Source: AC-32 sp963717725 | Lineage (GTDB): Bacteria > Actinomycetota > Thermoleophilia > Gaiellales > Gaiellaceae | Assembly: GCA_963717725.1 (NCBI GenBank) | Contig: CAVQWS010000011.1 | Coordinates: 1 to 55,081, forward strand | Length of the DNA stretch: 55,081 nucleotides | Direction of reading: 5' to 3' | Part shown: positions 42,627 to 54,613 of the stretch, piece after piece | Layout: the number at the start of each line of letters is the position of its first letter | How positions within the stretch are numbered: position 1 is the stretch's first letter | Notes under the pieces: model-generated | What the model saw: the letters and a program-made list of their open reading frames with translations, nothing else | What the model was told of the DNA's origin: nothing | The model's database searches: none | Program-made: the position numbers and the translations under genes

Positions 42627-44098
42627 CCCCCCGCGAGAACGTGGCCACAGCCACAGAGGCACTGCTCAATGAACTCGTCGCTTACGTCCGCCGCTACGTT
42701 GTCCTGAAGGACAGCCAGGCGGCGACCGTGGCGCTGTGGATCATGCACACGCACGCGATCGATGCGGCTGACGTAACGCCGTACCTGGCGATCCTGTCCG
42801 CCGAGAAACGCTCCGGCAAGAGCCGCCTGCTTGAGGTGCTGAGCCTTCTTGTCGCGCGACCTCTATCCACCGCAAACATTTCGGACGCGGCACTCTACCG
42901 CTCGATCGCCGATGAACAGCCGACCCTGCTGTTCGACGAGGTAGACGCGATCTTCGGCGCGAAGGCGCGCGACCGCGAAGGCCTGCGCGGCCTCCTCAAC
43001 GCGGGTTACCGCCGCGGCCAGTTCGTCATCCGGATGGGCGGCCCAACGATGACAACCCGCGAGAAGTTCGCTGTCTTCTGCACGAAAGCGTTCGCCGGGA
43101 TCGGGCGTCTGTCCGACACGATCATGGACCGCTCGATCATTCTCAACCTGAAGCGCAAGGCGCCGGACGAGGCGGCCCAGCGCTTCCGCTGGCGCGAAGC
43201 GAACGCTGAGACGGAAGGGCTCCGGCAGCGCCTACCGGCGTGGGGTGGGGGAAACCTCGAAGCGCTTGCCGTCGCCCGACCCGATTCCCCAGAGGAACTC
43301 GACGATCGCGCCGCCGAAGGCTGGGAGCCCCTTCTCGCCATTGCCGACCTCGCGGGTGGCGCATGGCCTAGGCGTGCTCGCAGCGCGGCGCTTGACCTTT
43401 CAGCAGGCGAGGCCCGCGAAGACGATTCCCCCGGCATCCTTCTTCTCGCCGACCTGCGCAGCATCTTCGAAGAGCGTCATGCGGAAAAACTCCCCTCTTC
43501 TCAGCTTGCTCAGGAGCTTGCCTCGCTCGAGGAATCGCCCTGGGGTGATCTACGCGGCAGGCCCCTCGATGCCCGCGGCCTCGCACAACGGTTGCGACGA
43601 TATGAGATCAGGCCGAAAACGATTCGACTCAACGAGTGCACCATCAAAGGCTACGCGCGGGAGCAGTTCGAACCCAGCTGGCAGCGGTACCTCCAGTCAG
43701 CGGCACCCTCTCCCCCTGCGTCGAACGTCACACCGTCACAACCCGCATCGCTGCACCAGCAACTATCGCTTTGGGATGTGTCGCGAGACGCCCTCACAAC
43801 GGCTGCCGAAGAGGGCCTCAACCCGCATGGCTACGCCGATGTGACGCTCGTAACGCGAGCCGCTCCGGCGAACCGGGCACACGACTCGACGGAGACGCCG
43901 GCAAACTCCGGCGCAGACGATCTCCTGCGACCCATTCTTGGTGACCCCGGCTTCGAGGGCCTCACACGGAGGCGCTTCCTTGAAGGTCATCTCACAGAAC
44001 TGGAGCGCGACACGCTGGTTGCCTTTCACCGAATTCGTCGGCAGCGCGCGAAGGTGCTCGAGCGATCACCTGAGCGTCATGAGGCAGCGACCGAGTGA
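42623..44098 (+). CDS. DUF3631 ATPase, probable replication protein of the element
   Basis: 491 aa. N-terminal P-loop region SAEKRSGKSRLLEVL (about residues 59-73) with PTLLFDEVDAIFG (about 100-112) as Walker B; ALYRSIADEQ and AGYRRGQFVIRM fit the helicase/primase-associated core. The following MDRSIILNLKRKAPDE segment and helical region WEPLLAIADLAGGAWPRRAR are the DUF3631 signature, found in actinobacterial plasmid and integrative-element replication proteins. The last 130 residues are low-similarity linker. ATGA overlap with the excisionase gene and 4-bp overlap with the next gene show one operon. Confidence 0.85.
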   Translation: MTPRENVATATEALLNELVAYVRRYVVLKDSQAATVALWIMHTHAIDAADVTPYLAILSAEKRSGKSRLLEVLSLLVARPLSTANISDAALYRSIADEQPTLLFDEVDAIFGAKARDREGLRGLLNAGYRRGQFVIRMGGPTMTTREKFAVFCTKAFAGIGRLSDTIMDRSIILNLKRKAPDEAAQRFRWREANAETEGLRQRLPAWGGGNLEALAVARPDSPEELDDRAAEGWEPLLAIADLAGGAWPRRARSAALDLSAGEAREDDSPGILLLADLRSIFEERHAEKLPSSQLAQELASLEESPWGDLRGRPLDARGLAQRLRRYEIRPKTIRLNECTIKGYAREQFEPSWQRYLQSAAPSPPASNVTPSQPASLHQQLSLWDVSRDALTTAAEEGLNPHGYADVTLVTRAAPANRAHDSTETPANSGADDLLRPILGDPGFEGLTRRRFLEGHLTELERDTLVAFHRIRRQRAKVLERSPERHEAATE

Positions 44099-44373
44099 GC
44101 GCGGAGGTGGCTCTCGTTGTCTCGCTGCCACCCGAGTTCGCTGATGCCGTCGCCCAGCGTGTGGCGCAGCTCGTCGTCGGTCAACTCGGTTCGACCGAAT
44201 CTTCCATCTCCTGGCTCAACGTTGGGAGCGCTGCTCAGTACCTCGACACGACGGAAGACGCGATCCGTGGTTTGGTCAAACGCGGACAACTCTTGCCGCA
44301 TCGCAGTACCACGGGTCGACTCCTGTTCCGCCGAGATGAGCTCGACCTGCACGCGATGGGTGACCCGGCGTGA
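44095..44373 (+). CDS. Second small HTH (excisionase-like) protein
   Basis: 92 aa from GTG at 44095, overlapping the DUF3631 stop by 4 bp. The C-terminal 50 residues are a MerR/HTH_17-like domain: WLNVGSAAQYLDTTEDAIRGLVKRGQLLPHRSTTGRLLFRRDELD, the wing included. The N-terminal 40 residues (ALVVSLPPEFADAVAQRVAQLVVGQLG) are helical and may dimerise. Such proteins are typical just upstream of integrase genes and may serve as the true excisionase. Two HTH_17 proteins in one core allow one to act as repressor and one as directionality factor; which does which is not clear. Confidence 0.8.
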   Translation: MSAEVALVVSLPPEFADAVAQRVAQLVVGQLGSTESSISWLNVGSAAQYLDTTEDAIRGLVKRGQLLPHRSTTGRLLFRRDELDLHAMGDPA

Positions 44374-44477
44374 GCCCAACTTGACGTGGCCGGAGCGTCG
44401 GTCCTACAGTGCAGGCAACGTCAACGGGCGGGCACCGCGCGAACGGCCCCGCCCCGGCACCAGGAGGTGAAGTCCCG

Positions 44478-45674
44478 ATGCAGTCGGAGACACTAACCAG
44501 CGGCTCTCGCCGCGACACACGTTCGTGGGAGAAGGTCGCAGTCGGCCTTTGGTGGCAGGTCGGGTCGAGCAACTACCGCTCAATCGTTTACGAGGACGGC
44601 GGCGAGCGGAAAGTCCATTTCCGGGCTCGCACTCGCACCGAGGCGAAGCAGCGCCACGAGAAGCGCAAGGTGAACGTACGCGAGGGCATCGAGCCACTTG
44701 CCGCGAACGTAACCCTGGGCGAGCACGCCGCCGATTTCTGGCTGCTGTTCGAGGGGCTCATCGCCTCCGGCGAGCGCGCTCCGAGCACCCTGGAGCGGTA
44801 CAAGATCCAGTACCGGGTGCACATCGCCCCGAGGCTGGGTCGGCTAAAGGTGCAGGCAATCCGGCCCGAGCATGTCTCACGCTGGCTCGCTGAACTTCGC
44901 GGCAAGGGGCTCGATGTGGCGAGCATCTACTCAATCCTCTCGCTGCTGCTAAGCCACGCGGTTACGCGCGGGCTGATCGTGGAGACGCCGCTCAAAAGGC
45001 TCTCCCCTGCCGAGCGTCCGAAGCGGCGTCCGAAGACCAAGGCGCGACGCCTGACGGATCAGGAGTGCTCCGACCTGATCGCGATGGCTCTTCCGAGCAC
45101 GCGCGTCCTGATCGCGCTCTACGCCTTCACGGGCCTACGCCAATCCGAGGCCCTGGGTCTCGTGTGGGACGACTTCGACTCCGATGGCGGCGTCCTACAC
45201 GTGCGACGCCAGCTCGCACGCAAGAAGCGAAACACGAGCGCCCAGCGCGTGCGGCTCAAGAGCGAGCGCGGCGAGCGCGAAGTCGAGCTGCTTCCGGATC
45301 TTGTCACGCTAATCGTGCAGCACAAGGTGGAGGCGTTCGCTCACGGACATGCGAGGCCAGAGGACTTCATCTTCGCCACGGCGGGGGGCAAGCCGTTCTT
45401 CTACCGGAACGTCACACGCGACCTGGGAAAGGCCGCTGATCGGGCAAGGCTGAACGCCCGGGAAGACGTCGCGAGACTCTCGACGCACGACCTCCGCCAC
45501 ACCGCGATCAGCCGCTGGATCGCCTTGGGCCTCGACGTCGTGACGGTCGCCCGAATGGCAGGCGATCATCCGGACGTGGTCCTCCGCGTATACGCGGGCG
45601 ACTTCGAGCGGGCGAAGCGACAGGATGAGATCAGAGCCAAGATTGCGGTGGGGACGAACATCAGGCTCGCCTAA
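44478..45674 (+). CDS. int: Tyrosine recombinase / integrase
   Basis: 398 aa. Start at ATG 44478 with AGGAGGTG upstream; the earlier frame start lacks a ribosome-binding site. N-terminal arm-binding part (about 25-75), SAM-like core-binding helices (about 80-170, TLGEHAADFWLLFEGLI) and catalytic domain with Arg221 (TGLRQSEALGL), Lys261, His337 and Arg340 (THDLRHTAISRW), His364 (GDHPDVVL) and nucleophile Tyr372 (VYAGDF). All catalytic residues are kept, so it should be active. It ends 83 bp before tRNA-Thr, and CCTGCCC arm-type sites begin directly at its stop. Same direction as the tRNA. Confidence 0.95.
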   Translation: MQSETLTSGSRRDTRSWEKVAVGLWWQVGSSNYRSIVYEDGGERKVHFRARTRTEAKQRHEKRKVNVREGIEPLAANVTLGEHAADFWLLFEGLIASGERAPSTLERYKIQYRVHIAPRLGRLKVQAIRPEHVSRWLAELRGKGLDVASIYSILSLLLSHAVTRGLIVETPLKRLSPAERPKRRPKTKARRLTDQECSDLIAMALPSTRVLIALYAFTGLRQSEALGLVWDDFDSDGGVLHVRRQLARKKRNTSAQRVRLKSERGEREVELLPDLVTLIVQHKVEAFAHGHARPEDFIFATAGGKPFFYRNVTRDLGKAADRARLNAREDVARLSTHDLRHTAISRWIALGLDVVTVARMAGDHPDVVLRVYAGDFERAKRQDEIRAKIAVGTNIRLA

Positions 45675-45693
45675 CCTGCCCGAGACCTGCCCA
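45675..45693. promoter_or_regulatory. Proposed integrase arm-type sites, right end
   Basis: CCTGCCC-gaga-CCTGCCCA, two copies 11 bp apart, beginning at the integrase stop and ending 95 nt before the CTCGTAA core at 45789-45795. Mirrors the pair at 9876-9893. Confidence 0.55.
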
Positions 45694-45757
45694 CCTGTTG
45701 ATTTGGGAGCCTGGCGACGCCTTTTTTCGTGCCTGAACCGGCTACAGTAGGGCGACT

Positions 45758-45830
45758 GCCGACGTAGCTCAGCTGGTAGAGCACTTCACTCGTAATGAAG
45801 GGGTCCCCGGTTCGAGTCCGGGCGTCGGCT
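45758..45830 (+). tRNA. tRNA-Thr(CGT)
   Basis: Full cloverleaf of 73 nt: acceptor GCCGACG/CGTCGGC, D-stem GCTC/GAGC, anticodon stem CTTCA/TGAAG with loop CTCGTAA (anticodon CGT, 45791-45793), T-arm CCCGG-TTCGAGT-CCGGG, discriminator T; CCA not encoded. Nucleotides 1-38 are repeated at 9741-9778. A TACAGT hexamer at 45743-45748 may be the -10 box; in the integrated state this promoter and the 5' half would be supplied by the element. Confidence 0.95.
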
Positions 45831-45848
45831 CTGGTCGGTGCGCTGAAG

Positions 45849-46316
45849 CTAGCCACAGCGATCCTCTCCCCGGTTCCCCAGGAACGGCTCGGCCGCCTCG
45901 AGCCCCTGCGAGCAGTCACCGCAGAGATCGGCGGCTGTCTTCGCAAGGTGGATCAGGTGCGAACGCACGTTCACCGGGAGCTTGGCGGAGCCGAGATCCA
46001 GCAGAAATTTTCCGGTCACCGTGTTTTCGTTCGGCGCCCCGTGCTCGGAGAACGTCTGCAGCGGCGACTGGATGCGCCGCAGGCGCAGGATGTCGGCGAG
46101 CGAGCGTGCAATAGCACGACGCTGGGCGCTTCCGAGCGTGCACGGCGCCGAGCGTCGTGCCGCCTCCGCAGTCGCAGTCGCAGTCGCAGTCGCTGCAGGA
46201 TGCCCGCCTCTGCTGTTGCAACCCGCCGCTACCAACGCGAGAACGGCGACGGCGAGCGCGAGCGCCCCTGCCGCCCACGGCGGATCACTGGCCGCGGGTA
46301 AGGCGAACCGCGACAT
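45849..46316 (-). CDS. Lipoprotein of unknown function
   Basis: 155 aa. A hydrophobic signal (ALALAVAVLALVAAGC) ends in a lipobox with Cys33, then an (Ala-Thr) repeat encoded by a GTCGCA-type hexamer tract (about 46165-46195). The domain after it has CTLGSAQRRAIARSLADILRLRRIQ, EHGAPNENTVTGKFLLDLG and three more Cys near the C-terminus. No family recognised. It lies just outside the proposed element, in the right flank, pointing toward tRNA-Thr. Confidence 0.75.
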   Translation of the reverse strand: MSRFALPAASDPPWAAGALALAVAVLALVAAGCNSRGGHPAATATATATAEAARRSAPCTLGSAQRRAIARSLADILRLRRIQSPLQTFSEHGAPNENTVTGKFLLDLGSAKLPVNVRSHLIHLAKTAADLCGDCSQGLEAAEPFLGNRGEDRCG

Positions 46317-46327
46317 CCTGACCGAGG

Positions 46328-46942
46328 TTAGTCTCGGAGCGCCGGCTCACGCTTGACCTGGTAGCCGATGAACGTCGCATGCTCGGACTGCCGGGCGCCG
46401 AGGTGGTCGAAGTTGAGCGGGTCCGAAAAGCCCTCGAACAGGCGCTTGCCGCCGCCAAGCACGACGGGCGCGACAATGATCGTCAGCTCGTCGACCAGGC
46501 CGGCCTCGAGTGCCTGGCGGATGACGTCGGCGCCGCCCATCACGTGCACGTCCTTGTCGCCCGCGGCTGCGATCGCGCGCTCGATCGCAGGCCGCACCCC
46601 GTCGACGAACGTGAAGGCGCCGCCCTCGGGCTCGTCTTCGGGGCGGTGCGTGACGATGAAGAACGGCACACCCCAGGGGTTCTTGTCGCCCCAGTGCCGT
46701 GACGCTTCGTAGGTCGCACGCCCGCCGACGACCGCGCCCATCGCCGCGAGCATCTGCGAGAGCCAGGCGGCGTCTTCGCCTGTCGCCTCGCCGCGAGCCG
46801 GGTCGTCGTACGTCCAGGGGCCGCCCATCACCCAGTAGTGCAGACGCTCCCCGCCGTCGCCGAGCCCGTTGCCGGGCCCGTCGTTAGGCCCGGCAACGTA
46901 GCCGTCGACGGACATCGTGATCGCTGCCTTGACCTTCGCCAT
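46328..46942 (-). CDS. RibD C-terminal / dihydrofolate reductase-like protein
   Basis: 204 aa from the ATG at 46942, where GAGGGAG lies upstream; this gives the usual start AKVKAAITMSVDGYVAGP. Family marks: MGAVVGGRATYEA, GVPFFIVTHRPEDEP, KDVHVMGGADVIRQALEAGLVDELTIIVAPVVLGGGKRLFEG. The family has an NADPH-binding DHFR fold and is common in actinobacteria in many copies; most members have no known substrate and are not true DHFR or riboflavin enzymes. On the strand facing away from tRNA-Thr, about 12 bp from the lipoprotein gene, so probably co-transcribed with it. Confidence 0.85.
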   Translation of the reverse strand: MAKVKAAITMSVDGYVAGPNDGPGNGLGDGGERLHYWVMGGPWTYDDPARGEATGEDAAWLSQMLAAMGAVVGGRATYEASRHWGDKNPWGVPFFIVTHRPEDEPEGGAFTFVDGVRPAIERAIAAAGDKDVHVMGGADVIRQALEAGLVDELTIIVAPVVLGGGKRLFEGFSDPLNFDHLGARQSEHATFIGYQVKREPALRD

Positions 46943-46997
46943 CTCGCGCTCCCTCACCGGTCGCTGTCGAAGCTACGACCGGCGGGAGCGCCGAGAC

Positions 46998-47843
46998 TCA
47001 TCGGCTCTCGGTCTTGCCGGCCTCGATCTCGCCGCGCCACTCGCCGCTTTCGGTGCCGCGGCTTTCGATCAGCTCCTTGAACCGCTTCAGGTCGCCGCCG
47101 ACGCGCTTGGCGTCGAGGCCGGCGGCCGAGCCGAGCTGCTCGAGTGGGCCCTCGGCCTGGTAGCTCATCGAGAGGCGGATCAGCGTCTTCGACTCGCCGA
47201 GAGCCTCGAAGCTGACCGTGCCGCGCGTCTTCTTGCCGTCCTCGCTGATCCAGCTGATCTGCTCGTCCGGGTGCTGCTCGAGGATCTTCGCGTCCCACTC
47301 GGCAGTATGGCCGCCGATCGTGGCGACCCAGTGCAGTCGCGTGTCGTCGCGCTGCCGGACGTCGTCGACGCCCTCCATGAAGAGCGGAAACTCCTCGAAC
47401 TGCGTCCACTGGTTGTACGCGGTCGAGACCGGCACGGCGACCTCGATTGATTCGTCGATCGTGCTGATCGCGGAAGCGTGCGAGCCGTGGTTGCCGCGGA
47501 GCTTGAGCGCAGCGCCCGCCGCGGCCGCGCCGCCGCCGAGCACGAGCATCGTGTTGCGGAGCTTGTGGCTGTGCTTCTGCTTCCGCTCGACGCGGCCCCA
47601 AGCCTGCTGCAGGTTCTTGGTCATCCTGTCGAGCTCGCGCCGGAGCTGCTTGTCGTTGGCGAGCCGCGTCGCGGCGGCCAGGAAGCCCACGCGCTTGGCG
47701 GCGCGGCGCTTCGCCTTGGCTCCATGGCCCATCGCCGAGAGCAGCTGCTTGCGGAACTTCTTGTCGCGCGAGAGCGCCAGCGCGAAGTCCTTGCTCGTGG
47801 CCGCATGGTCCTTCACGGCCTGCGTCTTGGTGCGTCCGAACAT
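46998..47843 (-). CDS. SRPBCC (START-like, cyclase/dehydrase) protein with long basic N-terminus
   Basis: 281 aa. The first 100 residues are basic and helical (SRDKKFRKQLLSAMGHGAKAKRRAAKRVG), possibly amphipathic, then a hydrophobic GGAAAAGAALKL stretch. The C-terminal 150 residues are an SRPBCC domain: IDESIEVAVPVSTAYNQWTQFEEFPLFMEGVDDV, AEWDAKILEQHPDEQISWISEDG and SYQAEGPLEQLGSAAGLDAKRV. Such domains bind hydrophobic ligands. Exact role unknown; the pattern resembles stress-associated coenzyme-Q-like binding or membrane-associated SRPBCC proteins. Confidence 0.8.
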   Translation of the reverse strand: MFGRTKTQAVKDHAATSKDFALALSRDKKFRKQLLSAMGHGAKAKRRAAKRVGFLAAATRLANDKQLRRELDRMTKNLQQAWGRVERKQKHSHKLRNTMLVLGGGAAAAGAALKLRGNHGSHASAISTIDESIEVAVPVSTAYNQWTQFEEFPLFMEGVDDVRQRDDTRLHWVATIGGHTAEWDAKILEQHPDEQISWISEDGKKTRGTVSFEALGESKTLIRLSMSYQAEGPLEQLGSAAGLDAKRVGGDLKRFKELIESRGTESGEWRGEIEAGKTESR

Positions 47844-47916
47844 CCCAGTCCTTTCCTCGAAGTCATAGGACTCGTACCGCGAGACCCCGGACTCAAACCC
47901 ATAGGGTCATGCGCTC

Positions 47917-48516
47917 GTGTTCCAGCACTTCACCGACCTCGTCTCGAATGCCTCAGGGTGGGCGTACGCGATCCTCTTCGTGCTCGCGTTCCTAGACGCG
48001 CTCATCCCGATCGTGCCGAGCGAGACCTCCGTCATCACGGCGGGGGTCGTCGCGGCGGCTGGAGACCTCAGCCTGCCGCTCGTGATCCTCTTCGCCGCGA
48101 CCGGCGCCTTCGCCGGCGACAACACCTCGTACTGGATCGGCCACCGCTACGGGACACGGGTCGAGAAGCGGTTCTTCGACGGTGAGAAGGCGAGGGAGCG
48201 AGTCGCGTGGGCTCACCGTCAGATCGAGGAGCGCGGCGGTGAGCTGATCGTGATCGCACGATTCATCCCAGCGGGCCGCACTGTGGTGACGCTCAGCTGC
48301 GGGACCCTCGGCTACCCGTGGCGCCGCTTCGTCCTGTTCGACGCGATCGCCGCCACGACCTGGGCGCTCTACGCGTCGCTGCTCGGCTACGTCGGCGGGC
48401 ACACCTTCGAGGCCCAGCCGTGGAAGGGCCTGCTGCTCGCGTTCGCGATTGCGTTCGCCGTCACCGGCGGGATCGAGCTCGTCCGCTGGTGGCGAAAGAA
48501 GCGGCGGGCGGCCTAA
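47917..48516 (+). CDS. DedA-family membrane protein
   Basis: 199 aa, GTG start. SNARE-associated/DedA pattern: several hydrophobic helices, LDALIPIVPSETSVITAGVVAAAG (the amphipathic re-entrant region with conserved Pro and Glu), GDNTSYWIGHRYG and RFIPAGRTVVTLSCGTLGYPWRRFVLFDAIAATTWALY with the family's Gly and Arg. Members are involved in undecaprenyl-phosphate or phosphatidylethanolamine recycling across the membrane. The 3' end overlaps the next, convergent gene by 4 bp. Confidence 0.9.
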   Translation: MFQHFTDLVSNASGWAYAILFVLAFLDALIPIVPSETSVITAGVVAAAGDLSLPLVILFAATGAFAGDNTSYWIGHRYGTRVEKRFFDGEKARERVAWAHRQIEERGGELIVIARFIPAGRTVVTLSCGTLGYPWRRFVLFDAIAATTWALYASLLGYVGGHTFEAQPWKGLLLAFAIAFAVTGGIELVRWWRKKRRAA

Positions 48517-48974
48517 GACTCGGCGAGCTCGACGCGCTTGATCAGGGCCGGCTCGCGCGGCTTGTCGTTCGCGTCGGTGTCGGTCTTCTCGATCGAGTCG
48601 ACGGCGTCCATGCCGGCGGTGACCTTGCCGAAGATCGTGTGCTTGCCGTCGAGCCAGGGAGCCGCGCCGGTGGTGACGATGAAGAACTGGCTGCCGTTCG
48701 TGTTCGGCCCCGCGTTGGCCATCGCGAGGGCGCCGCGCTCGATCTTGTGGTCGTTGAACTCGTCCTCGAAGGTGTAGCCTGGGCCGCCCATGCCGGTGCC
48801 GGTCGGGTCGCCGCCCTGGATCATGAAGTCCGGGATCACGCGGTGGAAGACGACGCCGTCGTAGAAGCCGTCACCCGCGAGCTTGCGGAAGTTTTCGACG
48901 GTCTTGGGCGCGTCGGCGTCGTAGAGCTCGACCTCGATCGCCCCGTGGTTGGTGTGCAGCGTGGCGGCGCTCAT
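48513..48974 (-). CDS. Cyclophilin-type peptidyl-prolyl cis-trans isomerase
   Basis: 153 aa, cytoplasmic short form. Catalytic and peptide-binding marks visible: FYDGVVFHRVIPDFMIQGGDPTGTG (Phe-His-Arg ... Gln-Gly-Gly), ALAMANAGPNTNGSQFFI, and HTIFGKVTAGMD. Accelerates Xaa-Pro isomerisation during protein folding. ATG at 48974. No signal peptide, so a cytosolic enzyme. Confidence 0.95.
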   Translation of the reverse strand: MSAATLHTNHGAIEVELYDADAPKTVENFRKLAGDGFYDGVVFHRVIPDFMIQGGDPTGTGMGGPGYTFEDEFNDHKIERGALAMANAGPNTNGSQFFIVTTGAAPWLDGKHTIFGKVTAGMDAVDSIEKTDTDANDKPREPALIKRVELAES

Positions 48975-49081
48975 CTCTCTGCACCCTAGCTGCTCTTACG
49001 AACTCTTCAGCGCGATCACAGGCGACGTTCAGCTTCGGTTGCGAAGTTGGGTCGCGTAGTCGACCGAAAGGAGGTGAAGCG

Positions 49082-49547
49082 ATGAACGGCAACGTCAAGC
49101 GCTGGACGCCGGAGCGGATCGTCGTGCTTGCGGCCCTCGCGTTCGGCATCACCGCCGGGACCTACGGGATCGCGAGCGCGGCGAGCGGGTCGAGCTCGAA
49201 CGGCTCGTCAGCGGCGAGCACACCGCAGTTCGCCGCGAGCGGCCCGGCTGCCGCCCCCAGCGGGGGGGCAGCCGTGGGGCCGGCAGCGGAGCGACGAGTC
49301 GCCGCTGACCGGTGACGCGCTGAGCAAGGTGACGGCTCTCGCCAAGGCGAAGGTGCCGCGCGGGACGATCGTCCGCGTCGAGACCGACGCCGACGGCAAC
49401 TCGGCCTATGAGGCCCACATGGTCAAGGCCGACGGCTCGCCGGTGACGGTCTACGTGAGCAAGCAGTACGAGGTCGTGAGCGTCGAGTCGGGCATGCCCG
49501 GAAGGCCCGGCCCCCAGCAGTCGTCCTCGAGCGGCGCGAGCGCCTAG
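49082..49547 (+). CDS. Exported PepSY-like protein, frameshifted
   Basis: ATG at 49082 with AAAGGAGGTG upstream. Signal anchor RIVVLAALAFGITAGTYGIASA, then a Ser/Ala-rich linker. The frame breaks near 49264, inside a GGGGGGG run, and resumes with PLTGDALSKVTALAKAKVPRGTIVRVETDADGNSAYEAHMVKADGSPVTVYV, a PepSY-type domain, ending RPGPQQSSSSGASA. The span has one surplus base, matching one extra G in the homopolymer, so this is probably a sequencing error. Expected envelope-anchored small protein, about 155 aa. Confidence 0.75.
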
Positions 49548-49661
49548 CCCGCGTCGAGCACGGGCCTCGCCCTGGCGCCGGGGCGAGCGCGTGCCTGCGC
49601 GGTGACGTTTCCCTCGCGTGCCCCAGCGTTCGGGAATGTTCCCCGAAGATCGCGCTCTAAG

Positions 49662-50056
49662 ATGAAGGGCGTGTCGCTGCCCGTGAGGCTTCCCCTCATC
49701 GACCACTTGGCCCTGCGAGTACGTGACCTGAGGCGCAGCCGCACGTTCTACGAGCGGGCCCTCGAGCCGTTCGGAGTGAAGCTAGTGGAAAGCTCGCAGG
49801 GGCCTGGGTTCGCCATCGAGGGCGGTGGAGATTTCTGGATCGGGAAGGGGAACCCCCGGCCGCTCCCGTTCATGTGGCCTTCGCCGCAGCCGACCGAGCT
49901 ACCGTTGACAAGTTCCACCGCGCCGCTGTCGAAGCCGGCGGCCGCGACAACGGCGCGCCGGGCCTTCGCCCGCACTACCACGCCGGGTATTACGCAGCGT
50001 TCGTCATTGACCCGGACGGGAACAACGTCGAAGCGGTCTTCCACGGGGACCGCTAG
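49662..50056 (+). CDS. VOC (glyoxalase-fold) protein, frameshifted
   Basis: ATG at 49662. First half: PLIDHLALRVRDLRRSRTFYERALEPFG with His metal ligand, then EGGGDFWIGKG. Second half after a frame change near 49875: HVAFAAADRATVDKFHRAAVEAGG and YYAAFVIDPDGNNVEAVFH with second His and Glu ligand positions. The total is two bases off a multiple of three, consistent with one lost base. Two betaalphabetabetabeta modules in about 130 aa match small glyoxalase/bleomycin-resistance-like proteins. Substrate unknown. Confidence 0.75.
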
Positions 50057-50114
50057 CTGCCAGCCGCGGGACGCTCGCTTGGGCCAGCGTGCGGGAATGT
50101 CACCCGACGGCGCG

Positions 50115-50642
50115 TTACGGGCAGCGACGGCCGAGGCCGAAGCGGACGGTAGTGCTGCGGCTGCCCGCCCGGAAGACCAAAGGCAAACAGGCTGAGCGTG
50201 AACGGAGGTAGAACCCGCCGGCGTACGCGTTCCCGCGGTTCGGGTCGGAGTTGCAGCGCGCTATCCGGACCGAACTCGCGGTTCCCGTGTTGCCGCCCCA
50301 GGTGATCGCTGCGCGCCTTCGCCACGCAGGAGGGACGCTCACCGTGACCGGGCCACGGCTGGCGCGAACAACAAGACCGGCCTTCGTCCAGTACGGCCAA
50401 GTGCCGTCGCGCAGATGAACGACCTGCGAGATGTATGCCGGTGGCACTGACACAACGCGCAGCACCGAGCGGTAGCGATAGAGCGGGTCGCGGCTAGCGA
50501 GGTACGGCCACTTCGTGGTCGAGATGATCTCGCTGCACGGCACGGCGCGTGGCGCCGATTGCAGATGCGGGCGAGAAGACCCCGCCGCGACGGCCGCGAG
50601 AGCGAGCCCGACAGCGACAGCGACGATGGGTGCGCGCGTCAT
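50115..50642 (-). CDS. Secreted protein of unknown function
   Basis: 175 aa with signal peptide VAVAVGLALAAVAAGS. The mature domain begins PCSEIISTTKWPYLASRDPLYRYRSVLRVVSVPPAYISQVV and contains WPYWTKAGLVVRAS, TVSVPPAWRRRAAITWG, RGNAYAGGFYLRS and a C-terminal RFGLGRRC. Three Cys are spaced to allow disulphides. The pattern appears in exoproteins I associate with Thermoleophilia, but no function is known. Opposite strand to the VOC gene. Confidence 0.75.
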   Translation of the reverse strand: MTRAPIVAVAVGLALAAVAAGSSRPHLQSAPRAVPCSEIISTTKWPYLASRDPLYRYRSVLRVVSVPPAYISQVVHLRDGTWPYWTKAGLVVRASRGPVTVSVPPAWRRRAAITWGGNTGTASSVRIARCNSDPNRGNAYAGGFYLRSRSACLPLVFRAGSRSTTVRFGLGRRCP

Positions 50643-50764
50643 CCGTCCGTTCTACACCTTCGGCGGGCCACGCGTTCCGCCGCCGCCAGATCACCAGACC
50701 GGTCAGCGGCTCGAGAGTACGTCGCCTGCGCGAGCGTGCTTTTCGCCAGGACTCCGGCGATCAG

Positions 50765-53499
<2,735 letters not shown>

Positions 53500-53515
53500 G
53501 CCTCGACTGTATCGA

Positions 53516-54612
<1,097 letters not shown>

Positions 54613-54613
<1 letters not shown>

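Larger units (their letters stand above)
9741..45795 (+). mobile_element. Proposed 36-kb integrative element in tRNA-Thr(CGT)
   Basis: Bounded by 38-bp direct repeats (9741-9778 and 45758-45795) derived from the 5' half of tRNA-Thr. Repeat-to-repeat distance is 36,017 bp. A tyrosine integrase ends 83 bp before the right repeat, preceded by a mobility core of excisionase-like HTH, DUF3631 ATPase and a second HTH. Paired CCTGCCC repeats lie at matching distances inside both ends. Cargo includes regulators, an SBP56 operon, exoproteins and remnants of other insertions. No relaxase, type IV secretion, FtsK-like transfer or phage structural gene is visible, so transfer would need help from another element. 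The boundaries are inferred; an empty site has not been seen. Confidence 0.7.

Noticed and set aside
45715..45727. T6 tract after the integrase as an intrinsic terminator
   Set aside because: The preceding GGCGACGCC can only form a three-base-pair stem, too weak to call.
46160..46200. Hexanucleotide GTCGCA-type tract as a regulatory repeat or CRISPR
   Set aside because: It encodes the Ala-Thr linker of the lipoprotein at 45849; no spacer-repeat structure exists anywhere in the window.
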